A stretch of 64,000 nt of DNA from positions 4,216,001 to 4,280,000 of the forward strand of contig OZ234503.1 of the NCBI GenBank assembly GCA_965153455.1. Direction: 5' to 3'. Source of the DNA: Sphagnum compactum (Eukaryota > Bryophyta > Sphagnopsida > Sphagnales). The stretch's first letter is position 1, and every line of letters starts with the position of its first letter. Under the pieces are notes generated by a model that was not told the DNA's origin, did no database searches, and worked only from the letters and a program-made list of their open reading frames with translations. The position numbers and the translations under genes are program-made. Below are positions 1 to 10,949 of the stretch, piece after piece.

Positions 1-853
1 ACTTTTAGAAAATGGTGGATTTCCTCGTATTGGAATTCTTGAACTCTTTACAATACATTGATAACACATTCTCCCATGTAACACTCGCCTTTAGTAGTAC
101 ATGCAAACCAAGTGATGAGAGATTATGAAAGTTGGAATCATCCAACATAATAAGGAAAATTGAACATATGATTTGACTTTTGGAAATATTTGGCAAAGTC
201 TTAAAGTTAAATCAATTTTCTACTCCATGATGTCCCAACCACAATGGAATTTATTGTATCATTGAGGACAATCACTGTTCTTACAATCGCAAAAACTGTT
301 GGCCACCATTATTGTTGTTAGAAAAGTTTGTCCATAACAACGATACTGATAGAAAAATCGAAAACTACATGTGCAATGACATTTTCAATGAAGACCACAA
401 ATGTGATTCAAATGATAAAAAGTTGAAAACATAATAGTCCATTCAGTGAAGTTCAAAACTTGGCTGAAAAATTCATTACAATAACTCCCACTCATTGCGC
501 AGGTGGAGCCTGAACCCTAAACCCATAAGACATATTTGGTGAGTATTTCTTTTTGAAATTTAACATGAAACAAAATGAGAAGTGAGAAAAAAAACTTACT
601 AATTCATTTGATATTATCATAGACATCTTCTAAACAATTGAAATGTCTTTAATTGACGTTAGAAGAATATGAATTCAACAAATGAAAATACACCAACATA
701 GGTATTTCATATCACCATGTGGTTCACATCACCATACATAACAATAGTTTTGAAACTTTGTTTATATCTTACCTAATCCAAAAGAACCCTTGATGACGTA
801 TCAAGGTTGTGGGTATGATGTAAAATTCATCACTAAAATGAGCAAAATTAGTT
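1..853. other. AT-rich intergenic DNA, no gene seen
   Basis: This stretch is AT-rich and has stops in all frames; the longest open stretch is about 60 codons and resembles nothing I recognise. It lies downstream of the 3' end of the minus-strand membrane protein gene. No structured repeat or RNA gene was seen. Confidence 0.5.
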
Positions 854-2254
854 TTAACCTAGAAAAGGTAGGTTCAGGAAGGGTATCACAATAGGGTTTG
901 GACTATCAAATTTGCTGGTCTGCCATAAAATTATGGTATCCACAATGGAAAGAACTACCGCAAGAAAACTAAGAGCCCAACTCAAAATATATAGGTAATA
1001 TGCAAACATAAAAGTTTTCGCATTTTGGCGACCCCCAAACCAGACACCTTCGTGACCCCCTAACCAGATGATTATCATGAACAATAACTGGGCGAGAAGA
1101 GAAGCCGAAAAGAAAGTAGGCCCGAGAGGAGGCCCATAGTCGAAATCTACCCCATCTTCTAACAAAGCCCAATTGTTGCGGCTTTCAACAAGTATCTTGA
1201 ATGCCTCCACCATGCTCACTTGCCTATCAACAAGTCTCGTGAATGCCGCCACCACGCTCCCGGCCACCATGAGTCCCACCACCGCTGCATTGTTACAATT
1301 GAAGTGATCCTCGTCCGACCATCGAGGAGACTTACATGCCTCTAACATTTCTTGTTCTTGTGTAGGGTTCAAGTATATGAGAAGAGGACATTGACAATAC
1401 ATTCCCACGCTAAGAACAACAGACCGAACAATGACCAACATGCTGAAAAAAAACCCTAGGCTTTCTATAGGACTCACTGGCAAATGATGAATTGCCCTAT
1501 AGACAATAGTTGTAACATATGCTATTGCTTGGGCACAAACTATAAGTGTTGCTGTATCACTCCTACCTTCTAGGAACCGAAGTTTCTTATAGTTAGGAAG
1601 GATACTACTTTCCAATAAAGCCAATTTCCCTGCTTCATTTAGTTCTATGAAGCATGAAGTTTCAGCCTACTTATGCCCAAGGGTCAAAGCACCGGCCCTC
1701 TTATGCTTCTTTACTCGTCTGCCACGCGTATAGACATCTGAAAGCTGTAGCTCGGTTGACTCACTAAGTCCTAGCACAACACGAGCACTCGCTATTATTC
1801 TTGTCTTCTTCAAGAAACCTACAGGTCGAAGTTCAGGATTGGCTGAACTTCTAAGGATTTTGCGAAACCTCAAGGTGAGGAACATCTGTCTAAACATCAT
1901 GAAAAATCCGGCCAATGGTTGCAACGGTGAACAAGAGATTAACCGCATCACCCCGGTGGAGACTTCCCCCACCGAGCCGCCGTCTTCATAAAAGGAGGCA
2001 CGCCATATATCAGCCGCCAAGCTGAAGAAAGCGAAAGCGCCACCCCACAGCGTGGTCTCGAGAGCTCGTGAACATAAGGATGACGATGATGATGATGCAG
2101 ACGGGGACGAAGCCAATAGTTCAGGAGCTAACTCACCAGCAGCCACAAAAGTGGATAAACAAGTAGCCACAATGATGGCTTGGGTCAGCAGCAACGCTTT
2201 CAAATCTATATTCTTACGCCTAATCAGCCGGGAATCGCACAAACATGAAATCAT
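854..2254 (-). pseudogene. multi-pass membrane protein gene with one in-frame TAG
   Basis: Two open stretches on the minus strand (2254-1670 and 1666-854) lie in the same reading frame and are separated only by a TAG at 1667-1669. Read through, they give about 466 codons from the ATG at 2254. The first part has a hydrophobic segment near residues 19-40 (LLLTQAIIVATCLSTFVAAG) and another near 68-84. The second part has at least four more, including VVGLMVAGSVVAAF and a long one near the C-terminus. The composition and the motif RAIHHLPVSPIESLGF suggest an uncharacterised plant multi-pass membrane family, but I cannot name it. An intron removing the stop is unlikely: the only nearby GT...AG pair spans about 41 bases, is too short for a plant intron and would break the frame. 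It is therefore a recent pseudogene, a nonsense allele, a sequencing error or a readthrough gene. The first ATG after the upstream stop was chosen as the start. Confidence 0.6.
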
Positions 2255-2281
2255 TTTTAGAACCAACCCGATTTATGGTAG

Positions 2282-3146
2282 CTTATCAGTCTTCTCGTGC
2301 ACAAACCGAGAGCTCCGTTTCTCGTCTTCACTGGAAGAAGGGCAAAGAGTCAGCGAAGACGCGTTCACAGCAATGATCTGCACGGAAAAGAAGTATTGAA
2401 GACCAAGCAATATACAAGCCTAACTCAATGATCACAAATAGCGCTTCAAACTAAAAGAAAGCTCGTACAAACGAGTCCCCTGCAATCTGGCAGAAAAAAA
2501 CACATTCAAAAATCAAAAGTGCTCTTCCTTCAATGAGAAGGACTTCCAATGCCGACATGTTTTCTTCCTAGAGTCCGTCCACAACACACTAGATCGTGAA
2601 CCGACATTAAAAAGGCACCTTTGGGTTGCGTTGGTGAAGAAGGCTTTTCCGTGATCCAGCTGGACTATGGGTGGTCCAACAGTGCGCCTTTGATGATCAA
2701 TTTCCGGCAAACGCAGACTGCGTCGTTATATGCGCATCAGGTGCTACACGGGAAGCGAAAATTTTTAAAAACTCCACCCAATGAAATTGCGCATCTCACT
2801 GACCACGCTATCTCACGCACAAACAACGTCCTCCGATTTTGGGCTTGTAACCAGTGCGATGAAGTCTACTCCCCAAGGAAAAAGAAGATGATCACATGAG
2901 GGACTGGAAGAACGCCAACTCGTCTCAACAACGAGCACGGTTTACAGTCACTGACCACTCTTCTCGGCTAAAAACCGGCACTCCGTTTCTGGGCTTTAAA
3001 CCAAGCTCAAAGAGCGACCGAAAACGTCCTCTCAGCAAAGAACCTCAAAGGAAAAATAAACAGACACCAAGAAACGAACCTACGCAACTCACTTATCAGG
3101 CTCTCTCACACAGAGACGCCGTGCTCCGGTTTTTGACTTCAAAGAA
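2282..3146 (+). repeat. four diverged copies of a ~60-bp GC-rich motif
   Basis: Similar segments occur at about 2282-2335, 2795-2855, 2947-3008 and 3088-3146. Each has the pattern TCA(C/G)T...CTCTC..., then an ACA/AAAC stretch, then CTCCG(T/G)TTTT or CTCCGTTTCT followed by GGGCTT or a related end. Spacing between the last three is about 150 bases. They lie just upstream of the start of the minus-strand membrane protein gene, so they may be part of its promoter or leader. The plus-strand open frames across 2621-3270 run through these repeats and look accidental. Confidence 0.5.
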
Positions 3147-3984
3147 ATACGAAGGAATCCACACGAGAGTGATGAAAGGGGGGAACACACAAACACACAC
3201 ACACACACTCAATGAGATTGTCGAGTTGCAAACATTTTCTTCCGAGCGAATTTTTTTTATCCGAAATTGAAAAATGGCATCAAAAGTCTCTGAATGTTGT
3301 TCGGAAGTTCATTCGCCATTTCTCGAAATAAAAAGAATTAAACTAGTCACATACTCTTTACACAGCCACTTCCTATTTCGCCATGTGTGGCAAAACATTT
3401 GTAAAACATGCTCCATACCACCTAGCATACCCCGCCTTTAAGACTGAGATCCCTGGCTTCCCAGTAATGCTGAGGATCGTTACCAGTGGACCCAATTGGA
3501 TGTGGGGCAAAAAACCCCGCGTTCCGGACGCCGTATTGGTGACTGTAAGTTTAGCTATAGCAATCGCTATTTTTGTGCATTCATTTCTCTTAAAGTACAT
3601 GCAATCATCAAGCTGCCATGGCAACATTACACCACTACGGTGCTCTTGTAAGGACCGTTTTTTTTGAACCCGCATTGGTCACCATCCAGACATAGATTTA
3701 CAAAAAACTGTCGGTCGTCCTGAGGAAGATTTAGGCAAATTAAGCTATAAAAGCAAACATGAATTATAAGTCCTTTGTCATCCTTTTATATATTTGGCTA
3801 CACACTGACGATGGAACATAACGATCTGGCTGGCGTTTGAAAAATATTTATCTTCCTCACTTATGGGGATTGAAAACTTTAAAGAACACATCATTTCGAT
3901 TTTATTTCATTTTTCACTTCCTCTCTCTGGCGAAATTACGCCAATAAACAAATGCTTGGTAGGATTATTGCTGCCGCTGTCATT

Positions 3985-4137
3985 ACCAGTCAGTATGAAA
4001 CTGAACTGATCTTTAAGAAACACACTTCACAAATCACCAGTCAGTATGAAACTGAACTGATCTTTAAGAAACACACTTCACAAATCACCAGTCAGTATGA
4101 AACTGAACTGATTTTTAAGAAACACACTTCACAAATC
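3985..4137 (+). repeat. 51-bp tandem repeat, three copies
   Basis: Three head-to-tail units start at 3985, 4036 and 4087. The first two are identical and the third differs at one base (ATTTTTAAG for ATCTTTAAG). The unit begins ACCAGTCAGTATGAAACTGA and, being 51 bases, keeps one frame open as a 17-residue repeat; the 79-codon open frame here is probably a by-product. Near identity points to recent duplication. Confidence 0.9.
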
Positions 4138-4199
4138 TTTAGTGCAGGATGGTGCACCATGCAAAGTTGGATACTTTCTGCTCCTTTCTGAACTCTTAC

Positions 4200-7100
4200 C
4201 ACCACTTCCTGCTGCAACGTCTGGCATCTTAAAAGCTATATCAATCACCTTTGAAACTTGTTACTGCAACTCAGCATACTTAAAGATTACTGTTGAACTT
4301 CTGAAAATTTCAGATTTAGGCTGCGGACTTCTTTTCTTTTCAACAAAAACCAATTCTCTTCATAACATGAGTTGTCGGTATGGAAATTGTATCCAATTAT
4401 TTCATCCATTCATTAGAATGGGAAAAAAAAATCTAGTTGGGTCACGTCATTGCAATTGCACCTAATGCATACATGGAATTCATCTAATAAGGGGGCTAGA
4501 TTCGTTATTCAAATCACTGTCGTCGTCCTGAGAGATATATTCCTTCAGGCAATTTTTTTTCTCTAGAAAAATCACCTCATTTGATGAATCAATGTGAACC
4601 CTCAGCCATTTGAACGAGTTATATTTGCGCTCACATCTTATTCAATGCAATTTAATTCCACGTTGCTTATAGAGATTGTGCGAAAACAAATTCAAGGGCA
4701 AAATATTTCTAATTGCTCTCAGAATATTGTAAAAATAACCATTCCAAGCCCTTGGAAGGGTCCTTCCAAAGCATAAGGAGCCATTAAGAATTTACCCCAA
4801 TCCCCAGAAGAACAGACATTTTTTATGAATCTAAATGAAATTGTCAGATTTATAAAATCCATTTCAATATTTAAACTTATTTTTTCAAGACCCATCTTTA
4901 TAGAGGTGTTTTTAAATGGTTTATATTAGGGGCTCATGAATTTGAATATGGAAATAAATGTTAATTTCAACGTGATTTGAATGTTTTAATGTGAAAATAC
5001 ATTGAATTTGGACTAAAAAAATGGACTTTCAACTACCCATTTTGGTCCATCCTAGTGTGCTTTTACCCGGTGGCGCATGATGAGGGGAATGGGCGATGGG
5101 AGCTACAAGGTTTCATGAGATATGATGAGTTGAGGGACATGGGATGTTTGGTGCCCATGAGGTAGGAGATCTGCTATGAACACAAGCCCCACTTTCTAAA
5201 GACTACATAGTGTTATAATGCAATCCTAAATCTACAAAGCTAATCATATAATTCTAAATGAAACAAAAGGAACAAAATAGGAAACTTTCCAAAGAGTCCT
5301 TTGCTAGGGCATTATGCCAAGGCCAAACCCTAATTTCTTTATAGGCATGGGTGTCACAATCACTAATCTATTGGATTCAATAAGACCTAAACACTCTAAT
5401 AGCAAAATATTAAAGTGGGACCTATTTGCGCAATTATAGACAGGTCCCACATTGTAAAAATTGCCTATTTCAACATAATAATTTCAAACCTATAAAGCCA
5501 ACCACATAAGATTAGACAAATCAAATGGAAAAAAAAAATGAACTGTCACAAACAAACAAGTCATGTTTCAAAAGATGGTTGAACTTTTATTTTGCCATAA
5601 CTTTCAACACTAGCATCCTTATTTTACTAGGTTTAACACAACCTATACACTTTTAGAAAAACTATTATGCAAGAATTAGGAACCTAGGAATTTTTAATCT
5701 TTTATTCTTTGGACTAGCTCTTCATCAAGCCAATAGACAATGGCCACCACATCCTCAATGCTGTAATATACAGCTGCCTGCAATTCTTTATCCTACATGA
5801 ATAAAAAGAGGCTGAATTTTTTCTTAAGTAAAATTCAAAAGAAGGGTAGCAAAAGTAACTATGGTTCATGGTGCAAGGGTGGCTGGCAATTTAATTTAAT
5901 TTAATTTAATTTCTTTTGGGCACAAATGAAAAAAATAAAAATAGGAACAAGTCCCAGCTAAGAAGGACCCAGCTGGAAGGGAGGGGAAACCCTACCATCC
6001 AATCACATAATCATGAGGTATCTGGGTAGCACCATCTGATGTGGAGATCATCTTTGGAATAGATGGTGGAATGGGTGGCCCATTGTCAGTCTCAACTTTA
6101 AAAAATTTCCTCTTTCGCTTCAAGGGAACAAAGTTGAATGGAACAAAGCATTTTGCCCCCACTCAATTCGAACATACTCCAAAATCCCCAACCAAATAAG
6201 TTTGCTTGATTTTGTGGTCATTTAATCTTTTTTTTTGTTGAAAACTTAACTATTGCAGTCAATCCATATGGACCACATTACAAGCTCGTAGAGACATTTC
6301 CATACCTCCTTGAACTTATGGAATATGGTGGGAAGTCTCTTGCCAAACACACAATGCTCAAGATTTAGCTCTTTCCAAAAGGCCATTAATTCATGGTCCA
6401 TAATGAAGTCGGATCATGATGATGAAAGCAAAAGACCAATCAGTCTTTGCTTGAGCATAATCAAAGAATCTATGTTTGAAGGTTTCTTGTACACCCATGT
6501 TACAATAGGGATAGCTCGTATCAATGTTAGAATTTGCACACAATCGTCAAGAATTGATAGCAACAAGTCTATGGTAAATCGACCATATAAACTGTCGCAA
6601 CCCTACTTTGAGAGAGTGTGAGGATGAGACTCACACTCCCAAAATGGGGACTTGGGAGTCCTTCGATACTCCCGAAATTTCAGAGTTTGATTGCAGGGGT
6701 CAAAACACCTTGCATTGAAGAGTTATTTATATCATTGGAAAGCTATTGAAATGTAATTGTCGAAAATGAGCTCGCATTAGCCATTTGGACATCTGTAGCA
6801 CAAGTTATGGCCAGAAGAAGGGTCGAGAGTTAAATTGGCAGTTTGACTCCCGACCACTAAAAGTTGGGAATCAACCCGACCCCAGTGCGTGTAGGTAAAG
6901 TGCGACACACTGTTGAAAAGCTCTCAACGAGAGCTACAACTTTGCTTTAGTCCTCGTCCCAATCGGAGGTCTGAGCAAAGAGTTATAGCCTCACAAAGTT
7001 GCGAGAGTCCAAACCGAAACAGTTTTGGGACTCCTCCTTGGGAGTCCCGAGACAAAAAGCCATTTGGATGTAGGTTTCGCGGAGAGATGCAGAGAATACT

Positions 7101-7828
7101 ATATGGGGGAAGGTGGTGGCTTCCCCCAAGTCCGGGCCGTGGTGAGTCTTGTGAATCCAGAGTCGCCCTTAGCTTGTCCTAGCACTAAAAGTGCTCCAGA
7201 AAGTGAATTAACCAACTTGTTGGTTGGTTTGATGCAGATTCGAGTGAGTAACTAAAGCTTGTCACTTTTCCTAGTCCCATCCCGGAGCCTCAGCACGCCC
7301 CTCTACCCCTTTTAGTGCTGAGAGCTGGGAGCGTGCCCCGAGTTCCTCACAATTCCGCTATTTGAGTAACTTAGACCCATCTTGGGTCTAACTAGGAACT
7401 TGAGAACACGTCATAATCGCACATTATTTTTTAACCTACTTTTGCTCACACCTTTTTCCAAGAAGGATTGAAGGAGGAAGGGAAGACCCAGACCATTTAT
7501 CTAAAATGGACTTGGAAAGATCTTGTAATGCATGTAATCGTCCCTTACATGCCTGATTGTGTAATCAAACATACCTATTTCAAAATCCCATTTTCAAAGA
7601 CTTGAATCGAAATGGAGAGAGCCAAGGGGGCCTACTAGCGTAAGATAGGAAGATGTGCCTTTGGTGATTTTAACAACTCTACAAAGCTTGCCAAATCCAT
7701 GAAAAAGCTTGGGGCTTCCCTCACCATCAAGAATGAGAAAGTCTTCAAGACTATAAACCTATTGTGTACACCTTGACCTCTTTAGGTACATGAAAAGTGC
7801 AATTAGTTTGACAAAGGACTAAATTAAA
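4200..7828. other. gene-free, AT-rich intergenic DNA
   Basis: No gene with recognisable product was found. A short TTTAA microsatellite lies at 5889-5912. From about 6600 to 7400 the sequence is less AT-rich, with repeated GGGAGTC/GACTCCC motifs (for example the hairpin GGGACTC...GAGTCCC near 7026-7047), and reads like the remnant of an LTR or other dispersed repeat. I could not find a matching second LTR or coding domains. Confidence 0.4.
5889..5912 (+). repeat. (TTTAA)n microsatellite
   Basis: Nearly five perfect pentanucleotide units of the ATTTA/TTTAA type are directly visible. Confidence 0.9.
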
Positions 7829-8083
7829 CTAGCTTGAAACTTGCATGACATAGATGAGGATGGGGTTGTCCAAATTGTTTGAGAATAGCCCAATCCAATT
7901 GCCATGTTTGTATTTCCATTGCCCTTCAGTCAACCTATTGAAATTAACAACTTTAGCCTCCTCCAAACCAAATTGATCTCTAATTTCTTCCCATGGTTTG
8001 AATTCTTCTAACTGGGTATCCCAAATATTTAATAATTGTTTTAAACCTTTGATGTAAAGGGAGTGATTCTTGGGTGAAAACAC
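7829..8083 (-). pseudogene. LINE post-RT fragment
   Basis: An 84-codon minus-strand open stretch contains LLNIWDTQLEEFKPWEEIRD and later WKYKHGNW. This resembles the conserved region behind the reverse transcriptase of plant L1-type LINEs (a D(L/I)W..., W..IR pattern). It has the same orientation as the larger LINE at 10.95-13.25 kb and may be its 3' end, separated from it by inserted DNA. It is a short decayed piece, so the call is tentative. Confidence 0.4.
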
Positions 8084-9599
8084 ACTAGGGGGACAACTTG
8101 GGCAATTTCATGACATGTGATTAGTGTATACACTTGCAAAATGTGTTGCATTTTATTTTGGTTTCACTTTTGGTGTTTGGGCTTTATATTTTGAATTTCA
8201 CAAAGTTAATGTTATATAATGTTTTTGAAAAGAATATTAAATTCAAAAAATAATGGGTATATATATGGTGTTGTTGTATAATAGAACCCAATTATTTTTT
8301 CTATATTGCATTAGGTTTTGGTTTGAATTATTCAACCAAAAAATAATTGAAATGAAAATTTTGAAAATGGCCCACCTCACATATCTTGTTATTTTCCATT
8401 TGAAAAATGATTATTTGTCAAAATGTTGATCTATCACATACTTATGAACATTGCATTGAAAAACACTCATTTGTGATATGATAATTATTAAAATTTTCAC
8501 ATGACTCATGAATTTATTCCAATCATATGGAATCCCAATGTTTAATAAATATTAAAATTTTCATGAAATTAAAAATCATTTCAATCATTTTTTGAATATA
8601 TTTGCGTTTTTAATATGTTGTGACATTTTTTTTGGCAAAAATATATTTTAACATCACATTATATAAAAATAAGAAAGTATAGTTTTTTTAACATTTGAAT
8701 TTTTTGGGTTTTGACCTACCATAATATGCAAAGAAATTGTGTAAATCCTTTATAATAATGACATGATTAAAGTTCAAACATGGAACCCCTAAAAAAAGTA
8801 CAATGTGACAACAATCTTGGCCCCCTTGTAATGTGCCTTTACCTTCCTTTCAACGAACCAACCAAACAAACCCCCTTTGAAATGAAAACTCCAAGATATG
8901 TTTTGGTGTGGGATGGGTTAATACAATTTGGGCCTTTTAAAATGAAAGTTTCATTAGATGTTCTGGTGTAAGATGGGGTAATAGAACTCAGGCTCCACAT
9001 ATGTATCTTTAGGGGCATCTTCTTCCATGTTCAACCAATCTGTCCCTAGATTTTAGAACTAGCAAATTGTCGATATCTGTGCACGAAACTCCAGAGCATG
9101 TTAAGGGGCCATTTTTTCTGAGGTGATGGTGTCACGTTGGACAATCTATAATGAAATAAGATTTAAAGATTAGATTCACTTGGTTAACATGCCAACATAA
9201 TCCATTTGTAAGAGAAAAATTTTAAAGCTTCTTCAAGGTCTATGTATCTAAATTGTCCATTTTTTCATTCAATGTAACAATTTAACCCACCTCTAAAAAT
9301 CATGTGATTTTTCAAGATGTTCAAGATGATTAATTTGATTAATGGACATGTACATTTTGATTAAAGGCTAGGGGTCAGAATGACACATGTATTTTTTGAC
9401 CAATCAACTTGATTGTAATGGTTTACTTGACTATATACACATAATTAAGTTGTATAACCTTAGTCAATGACCGATGTTTTTAGTTAAATGAAACATTTAA
9501 TTAAGATGGCTAATGATCTTTAATAAAAATGATTAATGGTCTTTATTCAAATGGAACATTTAGTCAAGGTGGCCAATGATTTTTGGTCAAATGCAACAT

Positions 9600-9970
9600 A
9601 GTCTACTACCTTATGTATCTACCTCCTACCTATTCACCCACCTATTTACCTAGCTAATATTTACTTACCTATTACCCATCCACCCACACACCCACCTACC
9701 TATTATTTACCTACCTACCTACCTATTTACCTATAGCTTCTCACATACATACTTATTTTTTCACCTTCGTGCAACCTACCTACTTACCTACCTATTTAGT
9801 ACCTACATATTACCTACCTATCCACCCACTTACCTACTTAAGTTTAACCATTAGATGTAGCTATTAAATTAAATTAAATTAGGTTAATTAGATGAAATTA
9901 AATTAACACATACCTATTTAAGTGCATTTTTTGACCTACCTAGACCTATTTACTACCTACCTACCTAGAC
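9600..9970 (+). repeat. degenerate TACC/CCTA simple-repeat tract
   Basis: Many copies of ACCTACCTA and CTATTTACC, partly interrupted, cover most of this stretch. It is a low-complexity tract immediately next to an inverted-repeat element, which starts at about 9974. Confidence 0.8.
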
Positions 9971-9973
9971 TTA

Positions 9974-10604
9974 GGGCGAAAACATCCTTGGGTGGCACCA
10001 CTAAAAATGTCACACATTGATTTTCTTAGCCCTATTAAATTTTGAAAAATCATAAGAAACATTTAAACAAATATTTGCATTTTTTTTTAATGAGTACATT
10101 TATTAAGTTCCATAAATTTTGAATTTTCCATGATATCAAGAATATTGTATATTTTGATGTTCCTAATCATTGCATTTTTAAATGTGACGCTAATTTTTTT
10201 CCTTGAACTTTTTGTTTATGAACACAAATTTGAAACATGATTTGAAAACTTTCTTAAGAATTTTTTTCCTACGGTAATTTGGAAGTCATTCTATTTTTTT
10301 GGTTTTTTTAAGGAAATTAATTGAATAAGTATGATTTAGTCATAATTTCCAAAGTTAAAGCTATCAATTTCTAAAAAATCATTTTTTATTAGGAATATGA
10401 ATTTTTAGCAATTTTTAATTTTTTAATTTCAAAATAAACTTCAAGCTATATATCAGTGCTTGCAATTGGTAAACATGAAAAAAAAAATTATAGTTATGAA
10501 ACATTTATAGTAAAAGGCCCACGAAAATGATTTGGTCGTTTTTGGTTCCTTAACCATTCCTTGAGGTGGTTTTTAATGTTACCACCCAAGGATGTTTTTG
10601 CCCC
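9974..10604. mobile_element. non-coding element with ~30-bp terminal inverted repeats (MITE-like)
   Basis: The left end reads GGGCGAAAACATCCTTGGGT and the right end, reverse complemented, reads GGGGCAAAAACATCCTTGGG. The similarity continues inward for about 30 bases (GGTGG...TAAAAA). The roughly 630 bases between are AT-rich without coding capacity. This is the structure of a miniature inverted-repeat transposable element. Flanks are TTA on the left and CTA on the right of the GGGC/GCCC ends, so a 3-bp target duplication of the PIF/Harbinger kind is possible but not exact. Confidence 0.65.
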
Positions 10605-10949
10605 TATTAATTTAAATAATAATAATTGGAAAAATGATTTAATTTTAGTATAAATTTGACCCAGTCAAATAGTCCACTATTTATTAGTCAAATAGTTAAT
10701 CATTTTGTCAATCAAAATGATAAGGTCCAAATTGATTACCCAATCACATTAGTAGGTTTAAATCGACTTGTCCATATTGATATGGTGGTTTTTTTCACGC
10801 CCATCATTTTTGGGTATTTTTTTATATTAAAAAACCCAATAAAAAACCATGAATTGTAATAATGACCACTTAACCCAGGTGTAGGTCAAAAATTCATGCT
10901 TATTCTAAAGAAAATTCCCAACCATAACATGAATTATTTTAATTGCCTT

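Noticed and set aside
500-520. AACCCTAAACCC as a plant telomere-like repeat
   Set aside because: Only about one and a half units are present and no array follows, so it is chance.
1666-1706. A small intron that would remove the TAG in the membrane gene
   Set aside because: The nearest donor/acceptor pair is about 41 bases apart, below the usual minimum for plant introns, and would shift the frame.
2052-2399. Plus-strand frame of 115 codons opposite the membrane protein
   Set aside because: It is the antisense shadow of the Ser-rich and membrane segments on the minus strand.
2621-3270. Two overlapping plus-strand frames as small genes
   Set aside because: They run through diverged repeats and show no domain or conserved start.
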